64,000 nucleotides of DNA from an uncultured Ruminococcus sp. (GTDB taxonomy: Bacteria > Bacillota > Clostridia > Oscillospirales > Ruminococcaceae). Position numbers and translations under genes: made by a program. The stretch spans positions 1-64,000 of the forward strand of contig NZ_CAMYUE010000013.1 of NCBI RefSeq assembly GCF_947301925.1, in the 5' to 3' direction. Positions within the stretch are counted from its first letter, which is position 1, and every line of letters starts with the position of its first letter. The notes beneath the pieces are model-generated. The model saw nothing but the letters and a program-made list of their open reading frames with translations. It ran no database searches and was not told the origin of the DNA. Positions 35,547 through 44,455 of the stretch are shown here, piece after piece.

Positions 35547-35873
35547 TTAATTATCATCTGTCAAGGCCTTGATGAACAAGCTGATATAATCGCGCTTCCC
35601 GTATAGGACGCGATCAATATAAGCAGTATCTTTACTGCTGCGATAGAATACAAGATAATTCTTATAGACAAGATAACGATAACCACTGAAAATATCATCA
35701 GAGAAGTAGAGTGGCTTGCCTATCTCGGAGTGATCTTTAAGCATATCCGCAGTATCAAGTATGCCATTAACAGTGCTTTCTGCAGCAATAGGATTAGCAA
35801 GCTTGTCTGAGATATAAGCAAATATCTCGTCAAGGTCAGCTAAAGCTTTCGGTGAATAAACTACTTGATTCAT
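35547..35873 (-). CDS. ParE/RelE-family toxin
   Basis: A 108-residue toxin of the RelE/ParE superfamily. The N-terminus MNQVVYSPKALADLDEIFAY matches the family start, GKPLYFSDDIFSGYRYLVYK forms the central strands and YKNYLVFYRS is the usual C-terminal strand. It overlaps the antitoxin stop by four bases, giving coupled translation. It would stabilise the element by post-segregational killing. Whether the target is gyrase (ParE) or ribosome-bound mRNA (RelE) cannot be told. Confidence 0.88.
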   Translation of the reverse strand: MNQVVYSPKALADLDEIFAYISDKLANPIAAESTVNGILDTADMLKDHSEIGKPLYFSDDIFSGYRYLVYKNYLVFYRSSKDTAYIDRVLYGKRDYISLFIKALTDDN

Positions 35874-36133
35874 GTGCGCTTAGCCTCAAAATGTTTTCTT
35901 ACATCGTCAGAAGATATCCAGCCTTCCTGTTCACCGGATTTTCTACCTTCGTCAAGCTTGCACATTAACTTGAGCGCTGCTTTGGTACGCTCATATTCCT
36001 CCTGTTCAGCTATATCGACAATAGCATAGCAGCCTCTGCCGTTTTTGGTGAGGTAAACAGGAGAACCAACTGCAACGTCCTGTAACACAGAGGAATAGTT
36101 TCTGAGATCTGAAATCGGAACTATATTCGGCAT
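35870..36133 (-). CDS. Phd/YefM-family antitoxin
   Basis: An 87-residue antitoxin: MPNIVPISDLRNYSSVLQDV is the standard Phd/YefM DNA-binding start, followed by PVYLTKNGRGCYAIVDIAE. The charged C-terminus (SGEQEGWISSDDVRKHFEAK) would wrap the toxin. It is placed before the toxin as usual and probably represses the shared promoter in the AT-rich stretch above 36134. Confidence 0.9.
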   Translation of the reverse strand: MPNIVPISDLRNYSSVLQDVAVGSPVYLTKNGRGCYAIVDIAEQEEYERTKAALKLMCKLDEGRKSGEQEGWISSDDVRKHFEAKRT

Positions 36134-36470
36134 AAAAACATCTCCCTTCAGTTTTACTACTTATATTATACAACACCCAAAATACGATGTCAAGTTTTAC
36201 GATAAATATTACGGCAAAAATATCTGAAATAGTTTTATCGGTTCGGCGAGGAGCAGACAGAAGCTTGAAATCTTACATATCTGCTATTACATACTGTACA
36301 AAATAAAGTGATAATATAAGCAGCCTCCTTAATGGAAGCTACTGTATTATCATTATAAAAAACTGAAAAAATTTTTGAATTTACGTTTTTCAGAAAAAGC
36401 CTTGCAAAAAAAGAATGAAAAAGGGCCCTTTTTGCATCTTTTTCGGATGGCTTTAATTTCAAAAACGTAA
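36134..36470. other. Intergenic region with long inverted repeats
   Basis: No gene is supported here. The region has the antitoxin promoter area, a perfect 16-base palindrome AAAAAGGGCCCTTTTT (36418-36433) flanked by imperfect repeats that make a minus-strand terminator for the 481-residue gene, and a wider TTACGTTTTT/AAAAACGTAA pair around it. Confidence 0.6.
36408..36448 (-). terminator. Terminator after the 481-residue unknown gene
   Basis: Minus-strand GAAAAAGATGCAAAAAGG can fold with the following CCTTTTTCATTCTTTTT, with GGGCCC at the apex, ending in a run of seven T residues. It sits about 25 bases after the stop codon at 36471. Confidence 0.6.
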
Positions 36471-37916
36471 TTACGAAGATTTTTTGGCTTTTTTGAAGTG
36501 ATTTTTGTATTCCCTTATTGCATTTAATAATCTATCAAGTTCATTACTTGATGTATAGAAATAGCTTTCGTATAGACTTTGGGGTTCATTATCAGGTAAT
36601 TGCTTCAGCTTTTCATATAAAGCAGTGTATTGCTTATATTTCTTCCCATAGTGCTTGTTTTTGACGTATTGTATATGACCTTCACAGTTATGCTTGACAG
36701 CGCATTTGGCAATAAATCTTCCGTTCCCTTCAATAAATTTAGTGGTCTCTGTTACGGCGTGATGAAGAATAGCAATTAGTTGTTTAATTACTATTTCTTC
36801 AGAACACACATCAATCAAGCTGAAAACATGAGCATATCCGATAAGTATCTTTCTGACCTCTTCTTTACATTTTTCAACTTGCCTCTGTTTATTATCATAA
36901 AGCCATAGAAGATCAAGGCTTAATACCCTTTTTATCAGATCGTCGGTGTAGTCTACAAGAGAAATCTCATACTGACTTAGAGTATCCTGTAAGCCTTCAA
37001 AATACTGTTCTCGCCCTTTATTGGTGATAATTCTTAACAAGTCTGCTTCACTTGTGCACTGATATTTATTGAAAACAGTCTCCTGATCAAGATGAGTCAC
37101 AAAATAAAACATATCGGGGAAATTATTCTTTATGCTTACTAAGGACAATGGCTTCTTGATAAAATATTCACTATTATTACCACTATTATTAATTGTAACG
37201 CCTTGTCCTTCATTATAGCACATGAAGGCTGAAGCTATACTATTATAAAGGGACTCACTATTGCTATCATACTTTCCGCTTCCATCTATCCAGATATTCA
37301 GTGATATTTCCCTTATTATTGGAATATCCAAAAACATTTCCTCTGTTGTATTGATAAGCAAACTACGGTTATAGAGAGCCTTATCATAGGTATAATCTGC
37401 ATCATATACGCAACAGGGCTGGGAGAGGGTATCAATAGAATCAAGAAAGCCGCTGATATTACTGCCAATCTGCATATTTCTTATTTTATTAAGTGCGCTT
37501 TTGAACTCCTTACTGATATCTTCATTCTCAATAATGAATTTATCAAAAGCAGTAGTTGGTGAAAAGATAGCCTTAAGTAATGCAAGCGCAGCATCATATG
37601 CCTTTGTGTAAGAGACATTGTTTTCTGTAATAGCAAAAGTTATATCTACATCATATGATCTGAGATAAGACTCAAATCGTGTAAGACTATTAATTCGGTC
37701 AAAACTTTCTGGATCATATGAAGGCATTTGAATCTGAGGGCTATTATCAACAAATGCTATTTTAAGTAGTTTTACGTATTTCTCATACTCGTCATTATTG
37801 AACTGACAAGAACTGAATAAATTCCCGCTACAGTATATTTTACCGTCACTTGGCTTAATAGTAGTTCTTTCAAATATAGTAAATAAAAGTTCATTTAAAA
37901 TGTCTTTTCTTTTCAT
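36471..37916 (-). CDS. Unrecognised 481-residue element-borne protein
   Basis: A soluble protein with no signal peptide or membrane segment. It opens MKRKDILNELLFTIFERTTI, has a Ser/Asn-rich middle (for example SGKYDSNSESLYNSIASAFM), a helical second half (QVEKCKEEVRKILIGYAHVF) and a Lys/His/Cys-rich stretch near residue 420 (GRFIAKCAVKHNCEGHIQYV) that could be a degenerate zinc-finger-like site. I recognise no family. AGGAG precedes its ATG. It is divergent from the big ATPase gene and convergent to the toxin-antitoxin pair, so it is a stand-alone cargo gene. It could act in defence or element control; nothing in the sequence decides this. Confidence 0.75.
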   Translation of the reverse strand: MKRKDILNELLFTIFERTTIKPSDGKIYCSGNLFSSCQFNNDEYEKYVKLLKIAFVDNSPQIQMPSYDPESFDRINSLTRFESYLRSYDVDITFAITENNVSYTKAYDAALALLKAIFSPTTAFDKFIIENEDISKEFKSALNKIRNMQIGSNISGFLDSIDTLSQPCCVYDADYTYDKALYNRSLLINTTEEMFLDIPIIREISLNIWIDGSGKYDSNSESLYNSIASAFMCYNEGQGVTINNSGNNSEYFIKKPLSLVSIKNNFPDMFYFVTHLDQETVFNKYQCTSEADLLRIITNKGREQYFEGLQDTLSQYEISLVDYTDDLIKRVLSLDLLWLYDNKQRQVEKCKEEVRKILIGYAHVFSLIDVCSEEIVIKQLIAILHHAVTETTKFIEGNGRFIAKCAVKHNCEGHIQYVKNKHYGKKYKQYTALYEKLKQLPDNEPQSLYESYFYTSSNELDRLLNAIREYKNHFKKAKKSS

Positions 37917-38094
37917 CGTATCACTCCTACCCTGAAAAGGTAACGCTTTTGAAAAAAAGGTTATTTTTGACGTAATTTATCTTGAGTTTAATCCATATTT
38001 TACCCGTGTTATAAATTTAAAATGGTTTTTCAAAGTCATATAATATAAATGAGGCCAAAAAGCTTCAAAGATATTATATAAGGAGGGCTTGATT

Positions 38095-41067
38095 ATGGGC
38101 TTCGCTTTTGGGGCTTTCGCAAATTATAAGGCGAAAGAAGTAAACAATCAAAGTTCGGATGTTCCGTCTGTGACAATTCCATCACAGCAGGCATCATGGC
38201 CTACAAGGCAATGCTTTGCCGCTGGAAAGAACGGTACTCCGATAGGAGTTATGGATAAGATCTTTTCGGGTAACGCTTGGCTGGAGCCGAAGGCGTATCT
38301 TGATAATTACTCTAAGCGAGGATTAACTCCTCGACGGATTTTTCAGGATAAGCTCAGCTATCTGTGGATATTTAAAGAAAGAAACGGATACGAAGGAAAT
38401 ATTGCAAAATTTCGTATTTTGCAAGCAATTGTAGTAAATCCAAGAGCTCCCAGTGAGTATGAGTGCATCTGCATCGAGCTTGAATATGAGGGGAAAGTGT
38501 ATTCGATTACACTGACTATGCGGCAATACATGAAAAGAGAGGTTCTACCATATCTTTCGTTTATTCGGCGTAATCCGGATTGTCCTGAAAAATACCTTGA
38601 AATTGCATTCTACCTTGCCGTTCAGGAAATAACAGAGCGAAAATTTCTGTTTACTCCTAAGCGTTCTGGGTGGAGCAAAGATATTGAGGGTCACTTGCTT
38701 TTCGCTTCGGCTGAAATAGTGAATCCTCGGTATCAGTCTTGCTATCCAGCAGATGTGCAAGAACGAAAGCTGTTGCAGACACAGCGGGCTCTTATGGAGA
38801 TTGCGCGCGAGTACGCGAAGGCTTTGCCGAGCGGCTGGAAATTCAAGCTCCTTGTTGCCCTTAGAATTGCAAGCTTACTGCTATATTTCATTGCAAAGGA
38901 AGGAATCAGGCCAGATCAACTTTTTATTGTCGAGCCTGCAAGTCCTTCTTCAGCGAGGATATCAATTGCGTTATTAAAAACTCAAAATTACGAGTCTCAA
39001 GTTGTAACATCACTGATGTCAACCAAAAGCCAACTCAATGAGGTAATTCGTAATGCAAACGATGGTATGATCATTTTGTACGATGATGCCCGTGTTGAGA
39101 ATGGTAAAAGACACGAAGAGCTGCTTCGAGTAGTCGTGGATGATCTGCACAGTACAAATGGTGTTGAGGATCCAACGAGACACTTGACAGCGATTATATG
39201 CGAGAATCTGTGCGTAATCCCTGAAGATACGCCGGCGATGTATATAAAACTCTGCGAAAAATTAAATATCGGAGATCCGGATAAGCTTCAGAGACTATCA
39301 GGTGAGTTCGATTCCGCATTGATACAGGCTATCGTAAACGATCCTACAAATATGCTGGCATTCATCAAAAATGCTCTAAAGACAGCTGAGCTTGAAACTC
39401 CGACTGTTCAGAATTCTGAAAACATCAACTCGAAAAAGATGATACGAGTAGCGATTTCAATAATGTTTGCTTATGGTCTGATATCAACAGAAGAAACCAA
39501 GAGCATTCTTACATGGATGAAATCGGCTAGTGATAATCGCGACGACTCCGTTACGGCTATCGTTAACGATTTTATTGCAGTATTGAATGAGCTTATAACA
39601 ACTGGCATCTTTAAGATTACTACTCAGAAAGGTTTCCCGTATTATAAATTACAGAGTAAAACAATCGTTTACGACGGTTTGTGGCTGAATTTTGAGCCTG
39701 AACTCTGGGATTATATTTTGATGAGCATGCGAACCTGTAAGAAAAAATACAAGATTCTTAAAGCACTCGAAAAATGTATGGAAAAAAATCATAGACAGAA
39801 AGAGTACAAGCGGAATATAAATGTAGATATAGCTCCTAATATTCAAAGATCAATAAGTGTCTTTAGTATACCGAGTATAATTCTATATCCGTCCAATTTA
39901 GAAAAAGTCAGAGAGTTAAAGTATTCGAGCTATCAATTCACAAAGATTGAAGCAGCGAATTTAAAACTTAGACCTTTGATAACTAATCGAGCAGGAACTT
40001 GCTTATACGGGCAGGATATGGAACAGGATCTGAATTATCATCAGTTGATTTCAGGAGATTCTCGTAGCGGCAAAACCAAGTATGAAAGCGAGCAGGCTGC
40101 TGAAGCTGCTATAAACGATGAGCAAGTTTTGATCGTGGATAATGATAAATCATGGTCAGAGCGTGAGGTAAGGAAGCATCTTTCAGAGGGAATAGTTGAT
40201 AAGTATTTTTCCTTCTGGAACATCCCCAAACAGGGACTGCCAGTTAATCTTGCTGACGTCAGCGACTGTGATAGTCTTACCGAGAAAAAACAGCGCATAT
40301 TTAGTGTGCTATCATCTACGGCAAGAAGCCTTGGTGAGAGACAGGGGAAAGTACTATACAAACGCATAGGTGCAATGCTAAAGGATAAGAAGGACGATAT
40401 AAATATAAGCGATATACTTTCTTATCTTGATGAAAAAGATGAGGTTCAGAAGGCATTACGCGATAAAATTGAAGGTATCCTTGAAGATTTTGAAGGACTT
40501 CCAACTCCAAAGGCTTCGTGGAGAGAATTTTTCGCTATACAGAAGAAGGTAGTTATAATTTCCACTGATGTGGATAGCGTAGATAAAGGTTCATATGTGA
40601 CAGATATGATCCTTTCGAGCTTTTATTCATACAAGCAGCATTTTCCTGAGTCTCGTAACACAATAATCCTTGATGAAGCGCAAGATCTGGATACAAGTAC
40701 TGGTAGCGCAATTGACGTATTGCTGCGAAAGGGTGCAAAGCATGGTATCCGTATGCTGATAGCTACGCAGCATTTTTCAGCTCTTAAGGAAAAACTTGGT
40801 AAAACGTTCGGAAATTGTAGAACGCTAGTATTCTTTCGTCCGGAATACGTTGATCTTGCGAGCATCGTTAAGCTCATAGGCATTGATGCAGAGACTCTTG
40901 CAGGTCTACAGCAGGGGCAGTGCGCTATCTATGGTCTTCTTTACAACAAGGAAGCTGGAAAGAATAAGCAGACTACACTTGTTGGATGGACTTATAAGCA
41001 TCCAATACCGAGGGCTATAATGACTGATGAGCCGTCTTTCAGGATTAAGAGGTTCAAATTCAAATAG
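38095..41067 (+). CDS. Large HerA/VirB4-like ATPase with extra N-terminal module
   Basis: About 990 residues. The C-terminal third is a P-loop ATPase: LISGDSRSGKTKYESEQAAE (Walker A near residue 655), NTIILDEAQDLD (Walker B near 857) and LIATQHFSALKEKLGKTFGN, similar to the HerA/FtsK/VirB4-TraG type of DNA or protein pumps. The N-terminal 600 residues contain RSGWSKDIEGHLLFASAEIV and a stretch like a second ATPase core whose P-loop is lost (IVEPASPSSARISIALLKTQ), reminiscent of DUF927 proteins. No membrane segment is seen. AAGGAGG fits ATG 38095. It probably moves element DNA as a coupling-type protein, alone among the transfer functions here. Confidence 0.7.
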   Translation: MGFAFGAFANYKAKEVNNQSSDVPSVTIPSQQASWPTRQCFAAGKNGTPIGVMDKIFSGNAWLEPKAYLDNYSKRGLTPRRIFQDKLSYLWIFKERNGYEGNIAKFRILQAIVVNPRAPSEYECICIELEYEGKVYSITLTMRQYMKREVLPYLSFIRRNPDCPEKYLEIAFYLAVQEITERKFLFTPKRSGWSKDIEGHLLFASAEIVNPRYQSCYPADVQERKLLQTQRALMEIAREYAKALPSGWKFKLLVALRIASLLLYFIAKEGIRPDQLFIVEPASPSSARISIALLKTQNYESQVVTSLMSTKSQLNEVIRNANDGMIILYDDARVENGKRHEELLRVVVDDLHSTNGVEDPTRHLTAIICENLCVIPEDTPAMYIKLCEKLNIGDPDKLQRLSGEFDSALIQAIVNDPTNMLAFIKNALKTAELETPTVQNSENINSKKMIRVAISIMFAYGLISTEETKSILTWMKSASDNRDDSVTAIVNDFIAVLNELITTGIFKITTQKGFPYYKLQSKTIVYDGLWLNFEPELWDYILMSMRTCKKKYKILKALEKCMEKNHRQKEYKRNINVDIAPNIQRSISVFSIPSIILYPSNLEKVRELKYSSYQFTKIEAANLKLRPLITNRAGTCLYGQDMEQDLNYHQLISGDSRSGKTKYESEQAAEAAINDEQVLIVDNDKSWSEREVRKHLSEGIVDKYFSFWNIPKQGLPVNLADVSDCDSLTEKKQRIFSVLSSTARSLGERQGKVLYKRIGAMLKDKKDDINISDILSYLDEKDEVQKALRDKIEGILEDFEGLPTPKASWREFFAIQKKVVIISTDVDSVDKGSYVTDMILSSFYSYKQHFPESRNTIILDEAQDLDTSTGSAIDVLLRKGAKHGIRMLIATQHFSALKEKLGKTFGNCRTLVFFRPEYVDLASIVKLIGIDAETLAGLQQGQCAIYGLLYNKEAGKNKQTTLVGWTYKHPIPRAIMTDEPSFRIKRFKFK

Positions 41068-41077
41068 AGTAGCGGTT

Positions 41078-41093
41078 GCGCCCTTCGGGGCGC
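41078..41093 (+). terminator. UUCG hairpin after the ATPase gene
   Basis: GCGCCC and GGGCGC close a TTCG loop 11 bases after the ATPase stop; the weak TTCATAT tail suggests partial termination. A second small hairpin (GAGCCA/TGGCTC, 41125-41146) follows before the excisionase gene. Confidence 0.55.
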
Positions 41094-41169
41094 TTCATAT
41101 ATAAACATTATACCACATAAGTTAGAGCCAAGCAAGTATCTGGCTCAGAAAAGAAGAGGAGGAACCTAA

Positions 41170-41394
41170 ATGAAAAAAATGAACAGTCTGAACGAAACCT
41201 TTAAGCTCTGTAAGGAGCACAATATCGGCATAAGCAGAAGATTACTGCTTACGCTCGTCAACGACGGAGCTATTCCGTGTGTTAGAGCAGGGCGCTCAGT
41301 CCTCATAAACTGGGATGGACTGATGACGTATCTCGATACCCACACGCTTACTCAGGATGAGCCTGTATCAAGGATCAGAAAAATAACAGCTTAA
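41170..41394 (+). CDS. xis: Excisionase-like DNA-binding protein
   Basis: A 74-residue winged-helix protein of the excisionase (HTH_17, MerR-like) type: MNSLNETFKLCKEHNIGISR, then AIPCVRAGRSVLINWDGLMT. It resembles the Xis of Tn916-like elements. It lies directly before the integrase, as usual, with an AGAGGAGG ribosome site. It would bend the attachment region and direct the integrase toward excision. Confidence 0.85.
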   Translation: MKKMNSLNETFKLCKEHNIGISRRLLLTLVNDGAIPCVRAGRSVLINWDGLMTYLDTHTLTQDEPVSRIRKITA

Positions 41395-41398
41395 AGTA

Positions 41399-41430
41399 AA
41401 CATGGGGCGTTTCACGGAACGCCCCATGTT
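41399..41430. terminator. 13-bp perfect hairpin between xis and int
   Basis: AACATGGGGCGTT and AACGCCCCATGTT surround a six-base loop in the 56-base gap between excisionase and integrase. With no good T-tract it may reduce int expression relative to xis, or be a protein-binding site. Confidence 0.6.
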
Positions 41431-41450
41431 CATAGAAAGAGGTAAAATAT

Positions 41451-42911
41451 ATGGCAACCATTAAAAAGCACATATCCAAAAGCGGTCAAATCACCTATTA
41501 CATACGCACCTATAACGGATACGACTGCAATGGTAAACAAATCGAAAAGTCTATGACATGGAAACCGTCAGACGGCATGAGCGATAAGCAGATTGAGAAA
41601 GAGCTGCAAAGGCAGGTCGTTAAGTTTGAGGATGCCGTTAAAGAAGGGCAATATTACGACAGTAACATACGTTTCGGTGACTACGGCGAAGACTGGCTTG
41701 AAATGAACCGTCCACCACAGCTTGCTCCCAAGACATATGAGTGTTATCGAGGCATGTTCCGGGATATAAAAGAAGCGCTGGGCGATATCAAGCTCGTAAA
41801 ACTTCAATCCCGGCATTTGCAAATGTTTTACAGTAATCTGCGTGAAAACGGCGTCAAGCGAACAGGAGCCTATGCTGTCTCAGATAAGATAGATGACCTA
41901 ATAAAACAAATGCAGCTCTCCAAGAATAAGTTTGCCGCCATATGCGGAGTATCCTCCAAAACAATCTGCGCAGTCTGCAAACCTGACGGACATATCAGCA
42001 TCAAATCAGCCGAGAAAATAGCAAAAGGGCTCAATCTCCCTGTTCAGCAACTGTTTAAGCTACATCAGGATACGGGAGGCTTATCAGACAAAACCATACT
42101 CCACTATCACAAGTTCATAAGCACAATACTGGCACAGGCGACCCGTGACAGGCTTATCCCCTTCAACATAGCCGACAGGAACCATATGAAAGCTCCGAAG
42201 CTGGAGCGCAAGGAAGCTGCGTTTCTTGACGATGAACAGGTAAGGCACGTTCTGGAGCTGCTTGAAAATGAGCCTATCAAATGGAAGACTATTATGTATC
42301 TGCTTATCTACAGCGGTATCCGCAGAGGTGAACTGCTCGGACTTGAATGGAAAGATATAAGTTTTGAGAAGAAGGTCATATCTATCCGACGGACAAGCCA
42401 GGCAGTAGAGCGTATGGGAATAATTACAAAGTCTCCGAAAAATGATACTTCATACCGCACTATCAAGCTGTCTGACACAGTGTTGGATCTTCTTCGCGAA
42501 TACCAACAGTACTGGCAGAAGCGTAGAACCGAGCTTGATGATTACTGGCAGGACAATATACAGATCATTCTTGCAGACGGCAGTACCCAAACAGTCCCCA
42601 ACGACCGCTTGTTCACAAAGGTCGACTCAACGCCTATGAACCCATACAGCGTCAGCGATTGGGTACGAAAATTCGTAAAGCGCAACAATCTTCCATACTT
42701 TACGCCGCATTCCCTCAGACATACCCATGCAACTCTTCTGATTGCTGAAGGAGTAAGCATTCCTACTGTATCACGAAGGCTGGGGCACTCCAGTATCGCT
42801 ACCACAAGTAAGATCTATATCCACGCTATTCAGTCCGCAGACGAGATCGCATCAAACGCTCTTGAGGATAAACTAAAGCTTGATAAGCACAAGGAAGATG
42901 AAAGCATATAA
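41451..42911 (+). CDS. int: Tyrosine integrase with inserted HTH domain
   Basis: A 486-residue integrase. It has an N-terminal AP2-like arm-binding region (KSGQITYYIRTYNGYDCNGK), a SAM-like core-binding domain starting at about residue 72, and a C-terminal catalytic domain with the arginine in YSGIRRGELLGLEW, then HSLRHTHATLLIAEG, LGHSSIATTSKIYIHA (the last Tyr being the nucleophile). Unusually, residues about 141-205 form an XRE-like helix-turn-helix (DDLIKQMQLSKNKFAAICGV and SIKSAEKIAKGLNLPVQQLF) inserted inside the core-binding domain, which resumes at LSDKTILHYHKFIS. It inserts and excises the element, probably at the tRNA-Ala gene 190 bases downstream. Confidence 0.93.
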   Translation: MATIKKHISKSGQITYYIRTYNGYDCNGKQIEKSMTWKPSDGMSDKQIEKELQRQVVKFEDAVKEGQYYDSNIRFGDYGEDWLEMNRPPQLAPKTYECYRGMFRDIKEALGDIKLVKLQSRHLQMFYSNLRENGVKRTGAYAVSDKIDDLIKQMQLSKNKFAAICGVSSKTICAVCKPDGHISIKSAEKIAKGLNLPVQQLFKLHQDTGGLSDKTILHYHKFISTILAQATRDRLIPFNIADRNHMKAPKLERKEAAFLDDEQVRHVLELLENEPIKWKTIMYLLIYSGIRRGELLGLEWKDISFEKKVISIRRTSQAVERMGIITKSPKNDTSYRTIKLSDTVLDLLREYQQYWQKRRTELDDYWQDNIQIILADGSTQTVPNDRLFTKVDSTPMNPYSVSDWVRKFVKRNNLPYFTPHSLRHTHATLLIAEGVSIPTVSRRLGHSSIATTSKIYIHAIQSADEIASNALEDKLKLDKHKEDESI

Positions 42912-42916
42912 AAAGG

Positions 42917-42946
42917 GGCTCTCTTTACAGAGAGCCTTATTTTTTG
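42917..42946 (+). terminator. Integrase terminator
   Basis: GGCTCTCT and AGAGAGCC with a TTAC loop, followed by TTATTTTTT. It lies immediately after the integrase stop. Confidence 0.85.
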
Positions 42947-42998
42947 TCATACAGCCAGTTCATCATTTTCGATTATGATGCACGCTTCCTTGTTCACC

Positions 42999-43022
42999 AT
43001 AACGGAAATCATAACGGAAATC
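42999..43022. repeat. Tandem 12-base repeat near the element end
   Basis: ATAACGGAAATC occurs twice in tandem (42999-43010 and 43011-43022), followed by a partly inverted TACCGTTTTC. Short direct repeats between an integrase gene and its target are typical arm-type binding sites for integrase or excisionase. Confidence 0.5.
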
Positions 43023-43064
43023 TACCGTTTTCTACTGTCTCAAAGCATAACAACAAAAAATAAA

Positions 43065-43097
43065 GCCTATGTTTTTGGCTAAACATAGGCCTTTTTT
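43065..43097. terminator. Bidirectional terminator beside tRNA-Ala
   Basis: GCCTATGTTT and AAACATAGGC with a six-base loop. On the plus strand CTTTTTT follows, and on the minus strand TTTATTTTTT follows, so it can end both the tRNA transcript and rightward transcription out of the element. Confidence 0.8.
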
Positions 43098-43100
43098 CGT

Positions 43101-43176
43101 TGGTGGAGCATAGGGGATTCGAACCCCTGACCCCCACACTGCCAGTGTGATGCGCTCCCAGCTGCGCTAATGCCCC
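43101..43176 (-). tRNA. tRNA-Ala (anticodon GGC)
   Basis: The minus strand gives a complete cloverleaf: acceptor arms GGGGCAT and ATGCTCC, D-arm GCGCAGCTGGGAGCGC, anticodon loop CTGGCAG with GGC at its centre, T-arm around GGTTCGAATCC, discriminator A and an encoded CCA (43101-43103). Anticodon GGC reads alanine GCC/GCU. Its 3' end faces the integrase, which is the usual arrangement for elements inserted in a tRNA 3' end. Confidence 0.95.
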
Positions 43177-43272
43177 GAACAGATAATATTTTACCACATT
43201 ATTGTCGGGTTGTCAAGGGTTTTGACAATTTTTTTGTACAGATGACGTTTTTTTCAGAGATCGGCCGAAGCT

Positions 43273-44409
43273 TCATCTATAGAGGGCATATCCGTCTGCC
43301 GAGGACTCCTTCACCGCCTCTATCTGCTTATTTATGATATCGGTATCGTTGATCCATTCAAGCTCAGCGGAGCTGCCTGCCCACTTGTCCTCCCTGCCAA
43401 GCTTATAAGCGGCAAGACCTATTATAAGGGAGACTCCGCTGCCTTCTGTCAGGTCCTCCCACTGCGCAAGTGTGGGAAGAAAAGGACTGGTCTCATTCTC
43501 AAAGCCGAAGTATATCTGCGGAACTATATAATCGCAGTAGCCATGCTGACCTCCCCAGAGACGGACGTCGGCGTACTGTGAGCCATAGTCGGCATCTATA
43601 TTTCCCTGGGGACTTATACCGAAAATCAGTCTCCTGTCGGCTGCCTTAACCGTATCATAAATGGCCTTAACGAACCTGCTGACGTTATCCATACGCCACT
43701 GTGAAAGGTCGCTGCTGCCGCTTTCCTCGAAGGCCTCGCGGTCGAACTCCTCATCTGTGGTGGGATAGAAATAATCGTCTATATGTATGCCGTCCACATC
43801 ATACCGACCGATTATCTCAGAGACGGTCTCCTTCAGCAGCTCCACAGTCTCGCGGCAGTACGGAGCAAGGTACCAGCGCCCGTTTACGTTTTTCACACAC
43901 GGACTTCCCGAGGCTATCCATTTCTTCACTATGAAGTCCCCTGGCAGAGCCCTCATTTCCTCATCTGTCTGCATTCTCAGCGGATTTATCCAGCCGTGAA
44001 CGGATATGCCCCGCTTATGAGCCTCGTCAATGACTATTGCCAGGGGATCGTAGTCCCCGTCCAGATAAATGCCCCGCGGGTAGATATCCGAGCGGTAATA
44101 TGCGTCGCCGTTCGGGTGTACATGGAAGTACACCGTGTTTACACCGTCGGCAGCCGCGTCCTCCAGTATATGCTGTATTCCTGTACGGAACTGCTCCTCG
44201 CTGCGGCTCTGCATATACTCCGGAAATCCCACATAGGGAAGCCACAGCCCCACCTGCTCGGTGTAATTCAGGGGAACATATTCCTGCTCCTTATCCGCAG
44301 CTGCCGACTCCGTCATATATACGGAGCTGTACCGCTCCCCTGTCTCTGCCGAGCAGCCTGCGCATACAAATAAAGCAGCCGCACAGGCGGCTGCCATGAT
44401 CTTTTTCAT
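43273..44409 (-). CDS. GHL10-type glycoside-hydrolase-like lipoprotein
   Basis: A roughly 378-residue lipoprotein. The signal MKKIMAAACAAALFVCAGC has a lipobox ending at Cys19. The mature part is the glycosyl-hydrolase-like 10 (DUF187/YngK) domain: YTEQVGLWLPYVGFPEYMQ, DAAADGVNTVYFHVHPNGDA, KRGISVHGWINPLRM, IIGRYDVDGIHIDDYFYP and FGISPQGNID. Acidic residues in the IDDYFYP block are the likely catalytic region. It is predicted to act outside the cell on a glycan, perhaps cell wall or exopolysaccharide. AGGTGA supports ATG 44409 rather than GTG 44418. Confidence 0.88.
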   Translation of the reverse strand: MKKIMAAACAAALFVCAGCSAETGERYSSVYMTESAAADKEQEYVPLNYTEQVGLWLPYVGFPEYMQSRSEEQFRTGIQHILEDAAADGVNTVYFHVHPNGDAYYRSDIYPRGIYLDGDYDPLAIVIDEAHKRGISVHGWINPLRMQTDEEMRALPGDFIVKKWIASGSPCVKNVNGRWYLAPYCRETVELLKETVSEIIGRYDVDGIHIDDYFYPTTDEEFDREAFEESGSSDLSQWRMDNVSRFVKAIYDTVKAADRRLIFGISPQGNIDADYGSQYADVRLWGGQHGYCDYIVPQIYFGFENETSPFLPTLAQWEDLTEGSGVSLIIGLAAYKLGREDKWAGSSAELEWINDTDIINKQIEAVKESSADGYALYR

Positions 44410-44455
44410 ACATCTCACCTCACTGCATTATATGCAGCGAAAGGACATGATATGC

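Noticed and set aside
44037..44399. Plus-strand ORFs antisense to the GHL10 lipoprotein
   Set aside because: The minus-strand gene has a signal peptide, domain motifs and ribosome site; the opposite frames are Pro/Arg/His-rich shadows.
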